Shown here: one piece after another, positions 29,755 through 39,471 of the stretch
Layout of the letters: the number at the start of each line of letters is the position of its first letter
Numbering within the stretch: position 1 is the stretch's first letter
Assembly (NCBI RefSeq): GCF_030817475.1
Contig: NZ_JAUSZJ010000002.1
Location: forward strand, 3,326,001 to 3,390,000
Reading direction: 5' to 3'
Source: Streptomyces sp. V2I9
GTDB lineage: Bacteria; Actinomycetota; Actinomycetes; Streptomycetales; Streptomycetaceae
Length of the DNA stretch: 64,000 nucleotides
Translations under genes and position numbers: made by a program
The notes under the pieces: model-generated
Told to the model about the DNA's origin: nothing
Database searches by the model: none
The model's input: the letters and a program-made list of their open reading frames with translations, nothing else

Positions 29755-29940
29755 CTACAGCGTGGCCGCCCAAATCACCACGCCTACCGGGGTCAGCCCG
29801 CAGACGAGGCCGGCTGACAGGAACACGTACGCAAGGGCCTTGAAGATCCTGTGCCGTTGGGACCGGCAGGCCGCGAAGCAGGTGAAGCTCACGATGGCCA
29901 GGCACGGCAGGACGACGAAGAAGAAGCCCGACGCCGCCAT
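29755..29940 (-). CDS. Small two-helix membrane protein, unknown function
   Basis: 61 residues from the ATG at 29940 (an in-frame start at 30000 is less likely). Two hydrophobic helices: SGFFFVVLPCLAIVSFTCFA and ALAYVFLSAGLVCGLTPVGV, separated by a short basic loop (CRSQRHRIFK). Convergent with tRNA-Ile. No family recognised. Codon use is GC3-rich and consistent with a real gene, but a protein this small needs comparative support. Confidence 0.55.
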   Translation of the reverse strand: MAASGFFFVVLPCLAIVSFTCFAACRSQRHRIFKALAYVFLSAGLVCGLTPVGVVIWAATL

Positions 29941-30079
29941 GCGGCACCCCCGCTCATCGCGCCCCGTCGCCCACGCGGCCGCCCGCGTGTGCGGCATCAT
30001 CGCAGACCGTTCCGCGGGTCGGGCGTACCCGGCGTACGGAAAGGGGCCCGGACCGGCGGCCGGTTCCGGGCATGCGAAA

Positions 30080-30112
30080 GGCCCCCGGCCGGTGTGAACC
30101 GGACCAGGGGCC
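30080..30112 (-). terminator. Terminator of the small secreted-protein gene
   Basis: Imperfect hairpin centred on GTGA (CCGGT / ACCGG inner stem, one bulge, then GGCCCC / GGGGCC), 24 bp after the stop of the minus-strand gene at 30136 and followed on that strand by CTTTC. Confidence 0.6.
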
Positions 30113-30135
30113 CCGGAGTGCGGCGGGCGCCGGGA

Positions 30136-30522
30136 TCAGGGGGGTGGCGCCGGGGAGTCGCCTTCCGGGGCTGTGGGGTGGGAGCCGGACTGGCCGGTGG
30201 TGCGAGCGGTCTCCGCGGGGTCGATCGACAGGTGGCGGGTGGCCGGGGAGGAGCCGTGGGCCTCGGCCCGGATGCGCTGCTTCATCGTGGGCGGGAGGGC
30301 GCGGTCACGCGGAAGGGTCCATCGGACCGAGGGTGCGTACGGAGTTGCCACGGTGGCCTCCGTGTGTTCGTGGGTCGTGGCGCCCGGCGTCGGGGCCGTG
30401 TTCGTGGCGTTCGCCGCGTTCGCGGTGCCGGCCGTGGCGGTGGCGAGGCCCAGCGACGCCAGGAGGGCGAAGAAGGCGGTGATGAAGGCGGTCCAGATGT
30501 TCTTGGGCTGGAAGGTGCTCAT
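30136..30522 (-). CDS. Small secreted protein, unknown function
   Basis: 128 residues from the ATG at 30522, preceded on its strand by GAGGGG. The N-terminus is a signal peptide: basic start, hydrophobic core (TAFITAFFALLASLGLATA) and an ANA-type cleavage site near residue 36. The mature part is low-complexity Thr/Ala/Pro/Glu with an Arg-rich middle (RWTLPRDRALPPTMKQRIR) and a Pro/Ser C-terminus. No domain recognised. It is divergent from the DLW-39 gene across 291 bp in which I see no clear promoter. Confidence 0.6.
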   Translation of the reverse strand: MSTFQPKNIWTAFITAFFALLASLGLATATAGTANAANATNTAPTPGATTHEHTEATVATPYAPSVRWTLPRDRALPPTMKQRIRAEAHGSSPATRHLSIDPAETARTTGQSGSHPTAPEGDSPAPPP

Positions 30523-30813
30523 GGCCCCTCGCTTTCGGATGGTCCGGTTGCTGACTTCTCCGATCATGTGGAATCGGGCCGCGATTTCGAGGACCGACGC
30601 CCGCGCTGCGCCGATCTTCGGATTAACACCACTCGTATGGTGCAACCGGAGTGGACCGGCCCTCCCGAGCGGCCGGAAGGGGTCGCCGAAGGGTCGTTCC
30701 GGAGGCGGTGGAGGGCCCGCCGGGAGGCCGCGGGCAGGTCACCGATCGGTATCGGCCGGTGTGTATAGTCGGCGGCAGAAGGCCCCAAAACCAAGGAAAG
30801 ACGAGGTAGCGCG

Positions 30814-30948
30814 GTGAAGAAGCTTCTCCTGGTCGCACTGGCCGCCATCGGCGGGCTCCTCGTGTACCGCCAGATCCAGGCGGATCGCGCCGAGCAGGAT
30901 CTGTGGACGGAGGCGACCGACTCCGTGCCCGCAGGTTCGGGTGTGTGA
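30814..30948 (+). CDS. DLW-39 family small protein
   Basis: 44 residues from a GTG with GAGGTAG upstream. One N-terminal hydrophobic helix (MKKLLLVALAAIGGLLVY) is followed by the conserved segment RQIQADRAEQDLWTEATDSV, whose D-L-W gives the family its name. A membrane-anchored actinobacterial miniprotein of unknown role, conserved near gyrA. A hairpin 22 bp after the stop terminates it. Confidence 0.85.
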   Translation: MKKLLLVALAAIGGLLVYRQIQADRAEQDLWTEATDSVPAGSGV

Positions 30949-30969
30949 GACGACACCAGTCTGTTACGG

Positions 30970-30994
30970 GCCCCGGTCGCTGAGCGGCCGGGGC
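30970..30994 (+). terminator. DLW-39 gene terminator
   Basis: Eleven-bp stem (GCCCCGGTCGC / GCGGCCGGGGC, one G-T pair), TGA loop, then TTCGTG. Confidence 0.75.
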
Positions 30995-31047
30995 TTCGTG
31001 CTGTCCGGGGTCCGGGCGGCGCGGAACCGTGATGACCGACCCAGCGG

Positions 31048-31084
31048 ATTCACGTAAGCAAATCAACGAGTTGCTTACGTGAAT
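31048..31084. repeat. 14-bp perfect inverted repeat, candidate operator
   Basis: Arms ATTCACGTAAGCAA (31048-31061) and TTGCTTACGTGAAT (31071-31084) with a 9-bp spacer, in a 302-bp intergenic region. Markedly AT-richer than its surroundings. It lies about 165-200 bp upstream of the preferred start of the next gene. Confidence 0.75.
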
Positions 31085-31250
31085 GATCGCCGGGTCGGGT
31101 GCCGTCCTCGGGGGCGGGCGTCGGCAACGCGGACAAGCGGCGCAATCCGGTGGGGGCCGGAGACAACGGCGGGGCGTGCGGGGCAGGATGGACCGGCCGG
31201 GGCCGGGCGGGCCGACGGTGCGGGCGCGTGAGGACGACGAGGGGAAGCGC

Positions 31251-32594
31251 GTGAAGAGGCAGCGCAACAGGGACCGGGTGACGGCCGCGGCACTCGCGGC
31301 GATGTGCGCGGTGGCGGTGCTGCCGGGCCGGGCGCACGCGGCGGGCCCCGGTGTGTACGCGTTCGATCCCGAGGCGAAGAAGGTGCAGGGGGCGACGGCG
31401 AACGTCGAGGCGTCCGAGCTGGACGAGGGCGTTCCGTACCGCAGCACCATCAGACCGGGCGAGAAGCTGTACTACCGGGTCACGCTGGACGACGTCTCCA
31501 ACGCCTATGTCTCGGCGGTCGCGGTACCCGGTGGCAGCGGCCCGGTCGCCTACGGAGACGGCATCGAGGTCAGCCTCCGGGAGACCGACGACACCCGGTG
31601 CGGCTCGGAGCGGGCGACCTTCGGCTCGGGGGAGTACGCACGTCCCATCACCGCGTACGCCTACCGGACGATCGAGGAAGGCTCCGCCTCCTGTCAGGAG
31701 AGCGGCCAGTACGACGTCCTCGTCGAGCGCGAGACCAAGGACGCCTCCGACACACGGGCCTGGGACCTGGAGCTGCGCTTCCTCCAGGAACCACGGCTGA
31801 AGAACGCCTCCGCCATGCCGACGGAGGCACCCGAGAGCTGGCCGTCGGCCTCGCCGCAGCCCCTGACCGGGAAGCAGCGGAAGCGGGCCGGCGGTTCCGG
31901 CTACTTCGAGGCCACCAGCTTGGAGAACGGCCGCTGGCAGGACACGGTCGCGCCGGGACAGACCCGCTTCTACCGGGTGCCGGTGGGCTGGGGCCAGCAG
32001 ATCCACGCCACCGCCGGACTCTCCAACAGCACCGGCGGCGTGGAGGAGTTCGTGGGCAGCGCGCTGACGCTGTCGCTGGCCAACCCCGCCCACGGGTTGG
32101 TGTCCGACGCCACCCTCTCGTACTCCGGAAGGCCCGCTTCCGCCTCCTTGAGACCGCTGCCTCCGGTGGCCTACCGCAACCGGTACGACTCCTCGACCCA
32201 GGTCAGCGCCATGCGCTTCGCCGGCTGGTACTACCTGGCGGTGTCCCTCAGCCCGAAGCTGAAGGAGTTCTACGGCGCCGAGCCGATCCCGTACGAGCTG
32301 TCGGTCCAGGTGAAGAACAAGGCCGGGGCATCCCCGTACGACGGGGATGCCGGGGCCTTCGGCGTCACCGACCAGGACCGGGAGGTGGCCCGGAAGGGGC
32401 AGAACGCGGAGCAGGCGGCGAAGAGCGGTCCGATGAAGGTGGTCGCCGCGGCCGGGATCGGCACGGGGGCCGTGCTGGTGCTCGGGCTCGGCGGGTGGGT
32501 GCTGCTGGCGCGCCGTCGTGCGGCCGCCGCCACCCCGTCCCCGGCCTCCGGTGCGCCGGGAGTGGGTGGCCACGGGTCGCCGCAGGGCTGGTAG
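31251..32594 (+). CDS. Secreted, membrane-anchored protein of unknown function
   Basis: 447 residues from the GTG at 31251; upstream in-frame starts (31083, 31188) would bury the signal peptide. Signal peptide: KRQRNRDRVT then AAALAAMCAVAVLPGRAHA, cleavage after AHA. The extracellular part has two similar beta-rich segments, each with a P-G-(E/Q)-x-x-(F/Y)-Y-R-V motif (RPGEKLYYRVTLDD and APGQTRFYRVPVGW), which suggests an internal duplication of a jelly-roll or PPC-like domain. One membrane helix (~397-420) precedes a basic stop-transfer and a short Ala/Pro tail. I do not recognise a named family. Confidence 0.8.
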   Translation: MKRQRNRDRVTAAALAAMCAVAVLPGRAHAAGPGVYAFDPEAKKVQGATANVEASELDEGVPYRSTIRPGEKLYYRVTLDDVSNAYVSAVAVPGGSGPVAYGDGIEVSLRETDDTRCGSERATFGSGEYARPITAYAYRTIEEGSASCQESGQYDVLVERETKDASDTRAWDLELRFLQEPRLKNASAMPTEAPESWPSASPQPLTGKQRKRAGGSGYFEATSLENGRWQDTVAPGQTRFYRVPVGWGQQIHATAGLSNSTGGVEEFVGSALTLSLANPAHGLVSDATLSYSGRPASASLRPLPPVAYRNRYDSSTQVSAMRFAGWYYLAVSLSPKLKEFYGAEPIPYELSVQVKNKAGASPYDGDAGAFGVTDQDREVARKGQNAEQAAKSGPMKVVAAAGIGTGAVLVLGLGGWVLLARRRAAAATPSPASGAPGVGGHGSPQGW

Positions 32595-32645
32595 CCGCCT
32601 GCGTCCTGCGACAGGTCCCCGGCCGCGCTTGCCGGCCGCCGCCCG

Positions 32646-34157
<1,512 letters not shown>

Positions 34158-34380
34158 TGTGCTGCGCCCGCTCCCCGTTCCGTGGCGCCCCGGCTTCTGC
34201 CGCGGCCCCGTGTCCGGCTCCCGTGTCCCGGCGGCACCAGGGCGCTGCGCGGTGCGCATGCCCTGGCTCCGACGTTCGCCCGATTCCTGCGAAGGGCCCT
34301 GGGGCCCGGCGTTCGGATCATGCCGGATTCACGGGGTCCGGCCCGACTCGAACACAACGCCCTCGCTCCGACGGGACGCC

Positions 34381-34929
34381 CTAGCTCTGGTGCCCTTCGT
34401 AGTGCGCGACCGCGTCCGCGGTGCGCCCCGCGCCGTACACCTTGAGGAACTCTGCCAGCTCCGGGTGGGTGGGCGCGAGGGAGTCCGCCGCATCGATGAT
34501 GTCGCCGGCCGCCGCGACCGACCGCAGCAGCGACTGGATCTCGCGCACCACGCGGCGGACGGTGGGGGCGCCGCCGGAGGACGTGGTCTGGCCGGAGGAG
34601 GTGAGCACCGATCCACCCTGCGACTTCTTGATCTCCTCCATGCGGTCGGTGGCCTCGCCCGCGCTGACGCTGCCGTCCGCCACCTGGCTCGCCAACTCCT
34701 GGAGGGCCTGGACGCGCTGGACCACAGCGGGGTTGCCGATCTTGGCGCGCTGGCCGCTCATCAGCTGCGAGAGCATCGGAGCGGAAAGCCCGAGCACAGC
34801 CGCCAACCGGGCCTGGTTCAGCCCGAGATCATCTATCAGGCGACGGAAGAGCGCCCCCAACGGCTCTCCGTACCAGCTGCGTTGAAGCTCTCTGGCTCTT
34901 GCTGTCGCCTCTTGCTGCGCTGTGTCCAT
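34381..34929 (-). CDS. XRE-type helix-turn-helix DNA-binding protein
   Basis: 182 residues, running exactly to its stop at 34381. The helix-turn-helix is at ~35-65 (LGLNQARLAAVLGLSAPMLS then QLMSGQRAKIGNPAVVQRV). A Ser/Gly linker and a C-terminal helical region (VRREIQSLLRSVAAAGDIID-like) follow, possibly for oligomerisation. It lies upstream of the kinase gene on the same strand, with 223 bp between them, so shared control is possible but not shown. The divergent neighbour is tRNA-Ala. Confidence 0.87.
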   Translation of the reverse strand: MDTAQQEATARARELQRSWYGEPLGALFRRLIDDLGLNQARLAAVLGLSAPMLSQLMSGQRAKIGNPAVVQRVQALQELASQVADGSVSAGEATDRMEEIKKSQGGSVLTSSGQTTSSGGAPTVRRVVREIQSLLRSVAAAGDIIDAADSLAPTHPELAEFLKVYGAGRTADAVAHYEGHQS

Positions 34930-35107
34930 GGCGTCTCCCCATCGCTACGGCTTCGCTGCTGCGAACCTGGCGAGCATCTTACGGAGCGTGGTCGTCCACC
35001 GGGAGTCCCTATCCTTTTGCAGGATTACGGGGGTCACCCGGTACTCTGGTTCGCGACGGTGGCCCTGGCACGGACGTGTTGGGGGCTACTCTCGTGCGTA
35101 GTGGCGC

Positions 35108-35180
35108 GGGGCCTTAGCTCAGTTGGTAGAGCGCTGCCTTTGCAAGGCAGATGTCAGGAGTTCGAATCTCCTAGGCTCCA
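35108..35180 (+). tRNA. tRNA-Ala (TGC)
   Basis: Cloverleaf with acceptor GGGGCCT / AGGCTCC (one G-T pair), anticodon stem CTGCC/GGCAG and loop TTTGCAA (anticodon TGC at 35141-35143), T-loop TTCGAAT. CCA is not encoded. Confidence 0.97.
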
Positions 35181-35420
35181 CTGCGAAAGACCTCTCTGGC
35201 CTGTGGAAACGCGGTCAGGGGGGTCTTTTTCGTCGTCCGGCTCCGGGGCCGCGGGCAGGGTGCGGTCGCGGAGCCCGGCACCGGGCGCCGTCCCGGTTCC
35301 GGAGGCTTCCGGTCCCTTCCGCGCCGACCGGCCGGTGCTTTCCGCTCTCTCCTGGGGCCGTGTGCCGGAGGTACCAGGCACACTTCATGCATAAACAGTC
35401 GAGCCACTAAGGACTCAGGC

Positions 35421-36005
35421 ATGATCACGTTGACGAAGGAAGACGGACCTGCGGACCTGGACGGGGTGACGCACCTGAGCATCGGGGCTTCGTGGGACCC
35501 GACCGTCGGGAGCAGCGGCGGTCTGATGGGCAAGATCCGGCAGAAGGCCGGTACGGACCTCGACCTGATCGCCATCGCGATGCAGGGCGGCGACCCGGTG
35601 CGGCTCGCCGGGCTGGACTCGCTGGACCCGCTGGGCAACGGCTCGCTGGTGCACAGCGGGGACAACCAGACCGGTCACGGGGACGGTGACGACGAGACGG
35701 TGACCGTCGAGTTCGCCAGGATTCCTTCGAACATCACGTCGATCGTCTTCATCGCCGCCGCGTACAAGAAGCGCAGCTCGTTCAGCAACGCGCGCAACAT
35801 CAGCTTCAAGGTGTATGACGCGACGGGCGGCAGCACGCAGCAGGTGGCCGACATCTGGCCGAGCATGCTCACCCAGGACAACGGCGTCGCGGTGGCCAAG
35901 GCGGTCCGGCAGGGCTCGGGGTGGAAGCTCCAGGTGATCAACGAGACCGGGAAGATCAAGCAGGGCGACGAGCACGCCCTCATGCGCTTCGCGGTGAGCC
36001 GGTAG
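35421..36005 (+). CDS. TerD family (calcium-binding stress) protein
   Basis: 194 residues, full length for a TerD/TerZ domain. Typical features: N-terminal ITLTKEDG, IGASWDP, the acidic Ca-binding segment TDLDLIAIAM, HSGDNQTGHGDGDDE, SIVFIAAAYKKRSSFSNARN and the C-terminal QGDEHALMRF. TerD proteins bind calcium and are linked to tellurite/stress response and, in Streptomyces, to differentiation. It stands alone here, with no other ter gene. Its transcript probably ends at the 21-bp hairpin downstream. Confidence 0.9.
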   Translation: MITLTKEDGPADLDGVTHLSIGASWDPTVGSSGGLMGKIRQKAGTDLDLIAIAMQGGDPVRLAGLDSLDPLGNGSLVHSGDNQTGHGDGDDETVTVEFARIPSNITSIVFIAAAYKKRSSFSNARNISFKVYDATGGSTQQVADIWPSMLTQDNGVAVAKAVRQGSGWKLQVINETGKIKQGDEHALMRFAVSR

Positions 36006-36108
36006 GCCAGTGGGCCGGTAGGCCGGCGGGCGGGGCCGGTGCGCGACGGGTCGGCGGGTCGCGCCGGGCCGGTTGCCCGCCGTTGCCGCCGAGCCGGTAG
36101 GGACGGAC

Positions 36109-36153
36109 GAACGCGGCTGCGGTGACCATCCGATGGTCACCGCAGCCGCGTTC
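36109..36153. terminator. Bidirectional terminator, 21-bp perfect stem
   Basis: Perfect 21-bp inverted repeat with a 3-nt loop (CCG), between the convergent TerD and DUF5324 genes. Followed by CCCGTTCTTCC on the plus strand. Confidence 0.85.
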
Positions 36154-36195
36154 CCGTTCTTCCGGCGATCTTGACGGCTGAGCTGTCCGCCCCGG

Positions 36196-36915
36196 TCAGG
36201 GGCGGTCGTCGAGGCCGGGGGCCTCGCCCTCGGCCGCTTCGGCCTCGGCCTGCTTGGCCTTGACTTCCGGGTCGAGGTCGGCGCGGTCGCTGCCGTCGAC
36301 CGAGCTGAGCGGCGAGCGCTCGTCGCCCACCTCGGTGGCGACGGGCGGTTCGACCAGCCAGTCCGGGTTGGCCTGCTTGTCCCACCAGCGCCAGGCGGCG
36401 TACGCGCCGCCCGCCAGCACGCCCAGCACCAGGAAGCCCTTCGCGGCCCGGCCGGCCTTGGCCCGCCGCTGGTGCTTCCTGGCGAGCTTCTGGATTTCCT
36501 CGGCCGTCACCTGGGTACGCAGCGCGGCCAGGGCGGCCGCGCCGCGGGCGGATGCCTGCTCGGCGACCGGCACGGCCGCCGCACGGACCTGCTCGACACG
36601 GGGCGCGGTGTACTCGGCGGCGCTCCGCGCGGCCTTGCGGGTGGAGACCGCGGCGCGGTGCGCGGCCTCGTCGACCCGCGGCGGCACGTGCGTGCGGGCC
36701 TGTTCGATGCGGGGTGCGAGGTGCGACGCGTACTGGACACGGGCCTGCTTGGCCGCCTTCGTCACCTTGGGCGCGAGCAGGGCACGCGCTTCGTGCGCGA
36801 GGTGGGCCGCCTGTTCCTTGGCCGTGTCGGCGTAGGGCGCCACCACTTCCGCGGCGTGCTGCGCGCTGTCCTTCGCCGAGTCGGTTGCGGCGCGCACGCT
36901 GTCGATGCGGGTCAC
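36196..36915 (-). CDS. DUF5324 family membrane-associated protein
   Basis: 239 residues from the GTG at 36915, preceded by AAGGAGGAGG. Residues 1-~150 are a long amphipathic, Ala/Glu/Arg-rich helix with repeated units (AAHLAHEARALLAPKVTKAA, RVEQVRAAAVPVAEQA). A single hydrophobic segment follows (GFLVLGVLAGGAYAAWRWW), then an acidic C-terminus. Apolipoprotein-like helical repeats suggest membrane or envelope association. Known only in Streptomyces-type genomes; function unknown. Confidence 0.83.
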   Translation of the reverse strand: MTRIDSVRAATDSAKDSAQHAAEVVAPYADTAKEQAAHLAHEARALLAPKVTKAAKQARVQYASHLAPRIEQARTHVPPRVDEAAHRAAVSTRKAARSAAEYTAPRVEQVRAAAVPVAEQASARGAAALAALRTQVTAEEIQKLARKHQRRAKAGRAAKGFLVLGVLAGGAYAAWRWWDKQANPDWLVEPPVATEVGDERSPLSSVDGSDRADLDPEVKAKQAEAEAAEGEAPGLDDRP

Positions 36916-37232
36916 GAGATCCTCCTCCTTGGTGGCGGGTAGGTACTCCGCCTGTCCGCCCAGTTCGAAATCATGCCTGTTGCGGCCATGCCCGGCATGC
37001 GGGACGGGCATCCGGGTCATGATCGTCCTTCACGGCCACGACATTTCATGCGGCTGAAATGGCTGATATGGCCGAAACGGTTTATGTGGAGTGTTCCGCC
37101 GACCATGCCATGGTTCGGTGGTGAACGCGCCGTTTCGCTCGCCATCCGGCCGTACGTTTCCCCGGCCGTGGGAGGATCGGCGGACGTCAGCGAAGGACTT
37201 GACGGCAGGCGAAGGACGAAAGAAGGCAGATC
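36916..37232. promoter_or_regulatory. Divergent DUF5324/cyclophilin promoter region
   Basis: 317 bp without a gene. Holds a 7-bp palindromic pair CATTTCA / TGAAATG with a 6-bp spacer (37042-37061) in a locally AT-richer patch, a possible operator. No clear -35/-10 pair recognised. Confidence 0.4.
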
Positions 37233-37760
37233 GTGGCCGAGCAGCTTTACGCCACTGTGAAGACCAATCAGGGCGACATCGAGATCCGGCTGCTGCCGAA
37301 CCACGCCCCCAAGACGGTCAGGAACTTCGTCGAGCTGGCCACCGGGCAGCGCGAGTGGGTCAACCCCGAGACCGGCGAGAAGACCACGGACCGGCTGTAC
37401 GACGGCACCGTGTTCCACCGCGTGATCAGCGGCTTCATGATCCAGGGCGGCGACCCGCTGGGCAACGGCACCGGCGGCCCCGGCTACAAGTTCGCCGACG
37501 AGTTCCACCCGGAGCTGGGCTTCACCAAGCCGTACCTGCTGGCCATGGCGAACGCGGGACCGGGGACGAACGGATCGCAGTTCTTCCTGACCGTGTCCCC
37601 CACCGCTTGGCTCACCGGCAAGCACACCATCTTCGGTGAGGTGGCGGACGAGGCCGGCCGCAAGGTCGTCGACGCCATCGCGGCCATGCCGACCAATCCG
37701 CGCACCGACCGTCCGCTGCAGGACGTGGTCATCGAGTCCGTGGTCATCGAGACCCGCTGA
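37233..37760 (+). CDS. Peptidyl-prolyl cis-trans isomerase (cyclophilin)
   Basis: 175 residues, GTG start with GAAGG upstream, no signal peptide (cytoplasmic). Cyclophilin core: RNFVELATG, the active-site block YDGTVFHRVISGFMIQGGDP, FADEFHP and the LAMANAGPGTNGSQFFLTVS signature including the Q-F-F motif; the cyclosporin-contact Trp is at TAWLTGKHTIFGEV. Catalyses proline isomerisation in protein folding. Stands alone between DUF5324 (divergent) and the rhomboid gene 180 bp downstream. Confidence 0.95.
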   Translation: MAEQLYATVKTNQGDIEIRLLPNHAPKTVRNFVELATGQREWVNPETGEKTTDRLYDGTVFHRVISGFMIQGGDPLGNGTGGPGYKFADEFHPELGFTKPYLLAMANAGPGTNGSQFFLTVSPTAWLTGKHTIFGEVADEAGRKVVDAIAAMPTNPRTDRPLQDVVIESVVIETR

Positions 37761-37940
37761 CCGGGAGCGCGCCCCCGGTGCGCCCGGTGCGCGCGCCGTC
37801 AGTGCGTCGGCGCCCCTCATCGGGGGAGACCGGCGGGGGAACCAACCGCCCCACCCGTCCGTACCGACGAGTGAGCGGACCGGCGGGGCGGCCCTGTCCC
37901 GCCGTCCGGGCGACCAGTACCGAGAGGCAGGTCAGGACCG

Positions 37941-38948
37941 ATGGAGCAGCAGCCGCCGACGGACCGCGGGGCCTCGGGGAGCGGTGCGTCGACGCCGGTC
38001 TGCTACCGCCATCCCGACCGCGAGACCGGCATCAGCTGTACGCGCTGCGAACGGCCGATCTGCCCCGCGTGCATGGTCGGCGCATCGGTCGGCTTCCAGT
38101 GCCCCGACTGCGTACGCCAGGGTGCGGGGACGGGGCGCCGGCCGGCCGCCGGTCGACCGCGGACGGTGGCGGGCGGGACGGTGGCCGCCGATCCGCGGCT
38201 GGTCACCAAGGTCCTGCTCGGCATCAATCTGGCCGTCTTCCTCCTGGTCACCGTCCGGCCGGCGCTGGTGAACGACCTGACGCTGGTCGGGCTGGCGTGG
38301 GACCGGCAACCCCCGCCGGGGGCCTTCGTCGGGGTCGCCGAGGGCCAGTGGTACCGCCTGGTGACCTCGATGTTCCTCCACCGGGAAGTGGTGCACATCG
38401 CGTTCAACATGCTGGGGCTCTGGTGGCTCGGCGGACAGGTGGAGGCGGCGCTCGGACGGGCCCGCTACCTCGCGCTCTACCTGCTGTCCGGCCTCGCCGG
38501 CAGCGCGTTGACCTACCTGCTCGCCGCGCAGAACCAGCCTTCGCTCGGGGCTTCCGGCGCGGTCTACGGCCTGTTCGGCGCGACCGCCGTCCTGATGCGC
38601 CGGATGAACTACGACATGCGTCCGGTGCTCGTGCTGCTGGCGGTGAACCTGTATTTCACCTTCCGGTGGCACGGCATCGCCTGGGAGGCGCACATCGGCG
38701 GGCTGGTCGTGGGCGTCGCCCTCGCCGTCGGCCTGGTCCACGCCCCGCGCGAGCGGCGCACAGCGGTGCAGGTGGGCGTCTGCGCTCGTCCTGCTCGCGA
38801 CCGTGGGGATGATCGTCGTCCGCACGATGGAGCTGACCTGACCGGACACGAGGGAGCCGGGCTGACCGGAATCGTCGGGAAAAGTGACTCTCCGCCCCCA
38901 GCTCGACCGAAGTTGTCCACAGTGTGCGCGGAATCTTGTGCATGGTAA
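37941..38948 (+). CDS. Rhomboid family intramembrane serine protease, 3' end probably frameshifted
   Basis: Open frame of 335 residues. N-terminal double zinc-binding motif (CYRHPDRETGISCTRCERPI and CPACM, later FQCPDC). Rhomboid core with the W-R-L-V-T-S-M-F-L-H element, catalytic serine in LGASGAVYGLFG and catalytic histidine in AHIGGLVVG. After ~residue 278 the frame turns Arg/Asp-rich with AT-ending codons, while another frame from 38776 reads a perfect last membrane helix (ASALVLLATVGMIVVRTMEL) and stops at 38841. One extra G near 38774-38776 would explain it. The active-site residues are upstream of the break. The readthrough tail runs across a DnaA box. Confidence 0.8.
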   Translation: MEQQPPTDRGASGSGASTPVCYRHPDRETGISCTRCERPICPACMVGASVGFQCPDCVRQGAGTGRRPAAGRPRTVAGGTVAADPRLVTKVLLGINLAVFLLVTVRPALVNDLTLVGLAWDRQPPPGAFVGVAEGQWYRLVTSMFLHREVVHIAFNMLGLWWLGGQVEAALGRARYLALYLLSGLAGSALTYLLAAQNQPSLGASGAVYGLFGATAVLMRRMNYDMRPVLVLLAVNLYFTFRWHGIAWEAHIGGLVVGVALAVGLVHAPRERRTAVQVGVCARPARDRGDDRRPHDGADLTGHEGAGLTGIVGKSDSPPPARPKLSTVCAESCAW

Positions 38949-39115
38949 GAGGAACGGGTGTTCCTGTCGTCGCTGAGCTGGGTTTTTCCACCTGAACAAC
39001 GGGGTGCAGCCCCCCTCGATGAGGGAGGCTGCGGTCATACCGGCGTCAACGTGAGTGGAGGTTATCCACAGATCGTCTGACCTTTTCCCCCAGCTGTGGA
39101 TAACGCTGTGGGTAA
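38914..39115. other. DnaA-box cluster about 20 kb from oriC
   Basis: Four boxes in 202 bp: TTGTCCACA (38914-38922, plus, perfect), TTATCCACA (39062-39070, plus), TTATCCACA (39095-39103, minus) and TTACCCACA (39107-39115, minus). They fill the gap between rhomboid and crgA, where I see no gene. Individually these match strong consensus better than most oriC boxes. I recall DnaA-titrating clusters being reported near oriC in S. coelicolor, one probably near crgA; this may be the same element. Confidence 0.85.
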
Positions 39116-39216
39116 CTCAGGGCAAGGCTTGCGCGGGAGGGTGCCGAACGGGTACAGGGCGAGCGGATGGCCGCTGCGGAAGCGACCGCGGCGGCGTCAC
39201 CGATCGGGGAAGCGCG

Positions 39217-39471
39217 TCACTTCCACTGCGTCGACACGGCGAAACCGCCGGCGATGAAGCCGAAGCCGACCACGATGTTCCAGTTGCCCAGGGCGTCGAT
39301 CGGCAGATCGCCTTCCGTCACGTAGAACACCACGATCCAGGCCAGTCCGATGAGGAACAGGGCCAGCATCACCGGGGCGACCCAGCTGCGGTTGGTCAGC
39401 TTTATGGCCGTTGCCTGCTTCGCCGGGGGCGGCGTGAAGTCGGCCTTCTTGCGGATACGTGACTTCGGCAC
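39217..39471 (-). CDS. crgA: Cell division inhibitor CrgA
   Basis: 84 residues with the family pattern: basic N-terminus ([16 protein letters not shown]), first helix ([20 protein letters not shown]), then the conserved loop [20 protein letters not shown], second helix and a W-K terminus. CrgA in Streptomyces coordinates septum formation and FtsZ behaviour during aerial growth; in mycobacteria it binds FtsZ, FtsI and FtsQ. Divergent from the DUF881 gene, downstream of the DnaA-box cluster. Confidence 0.95.
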   Translation of the reverse strand: MPKSRIRKKADFTPPPAKQATAIKLTNRSWVAPVMLALFLIGLAWIVVFYVTEGDLPIDALGNWNIVVGFGFIAGGFAVSTQWK

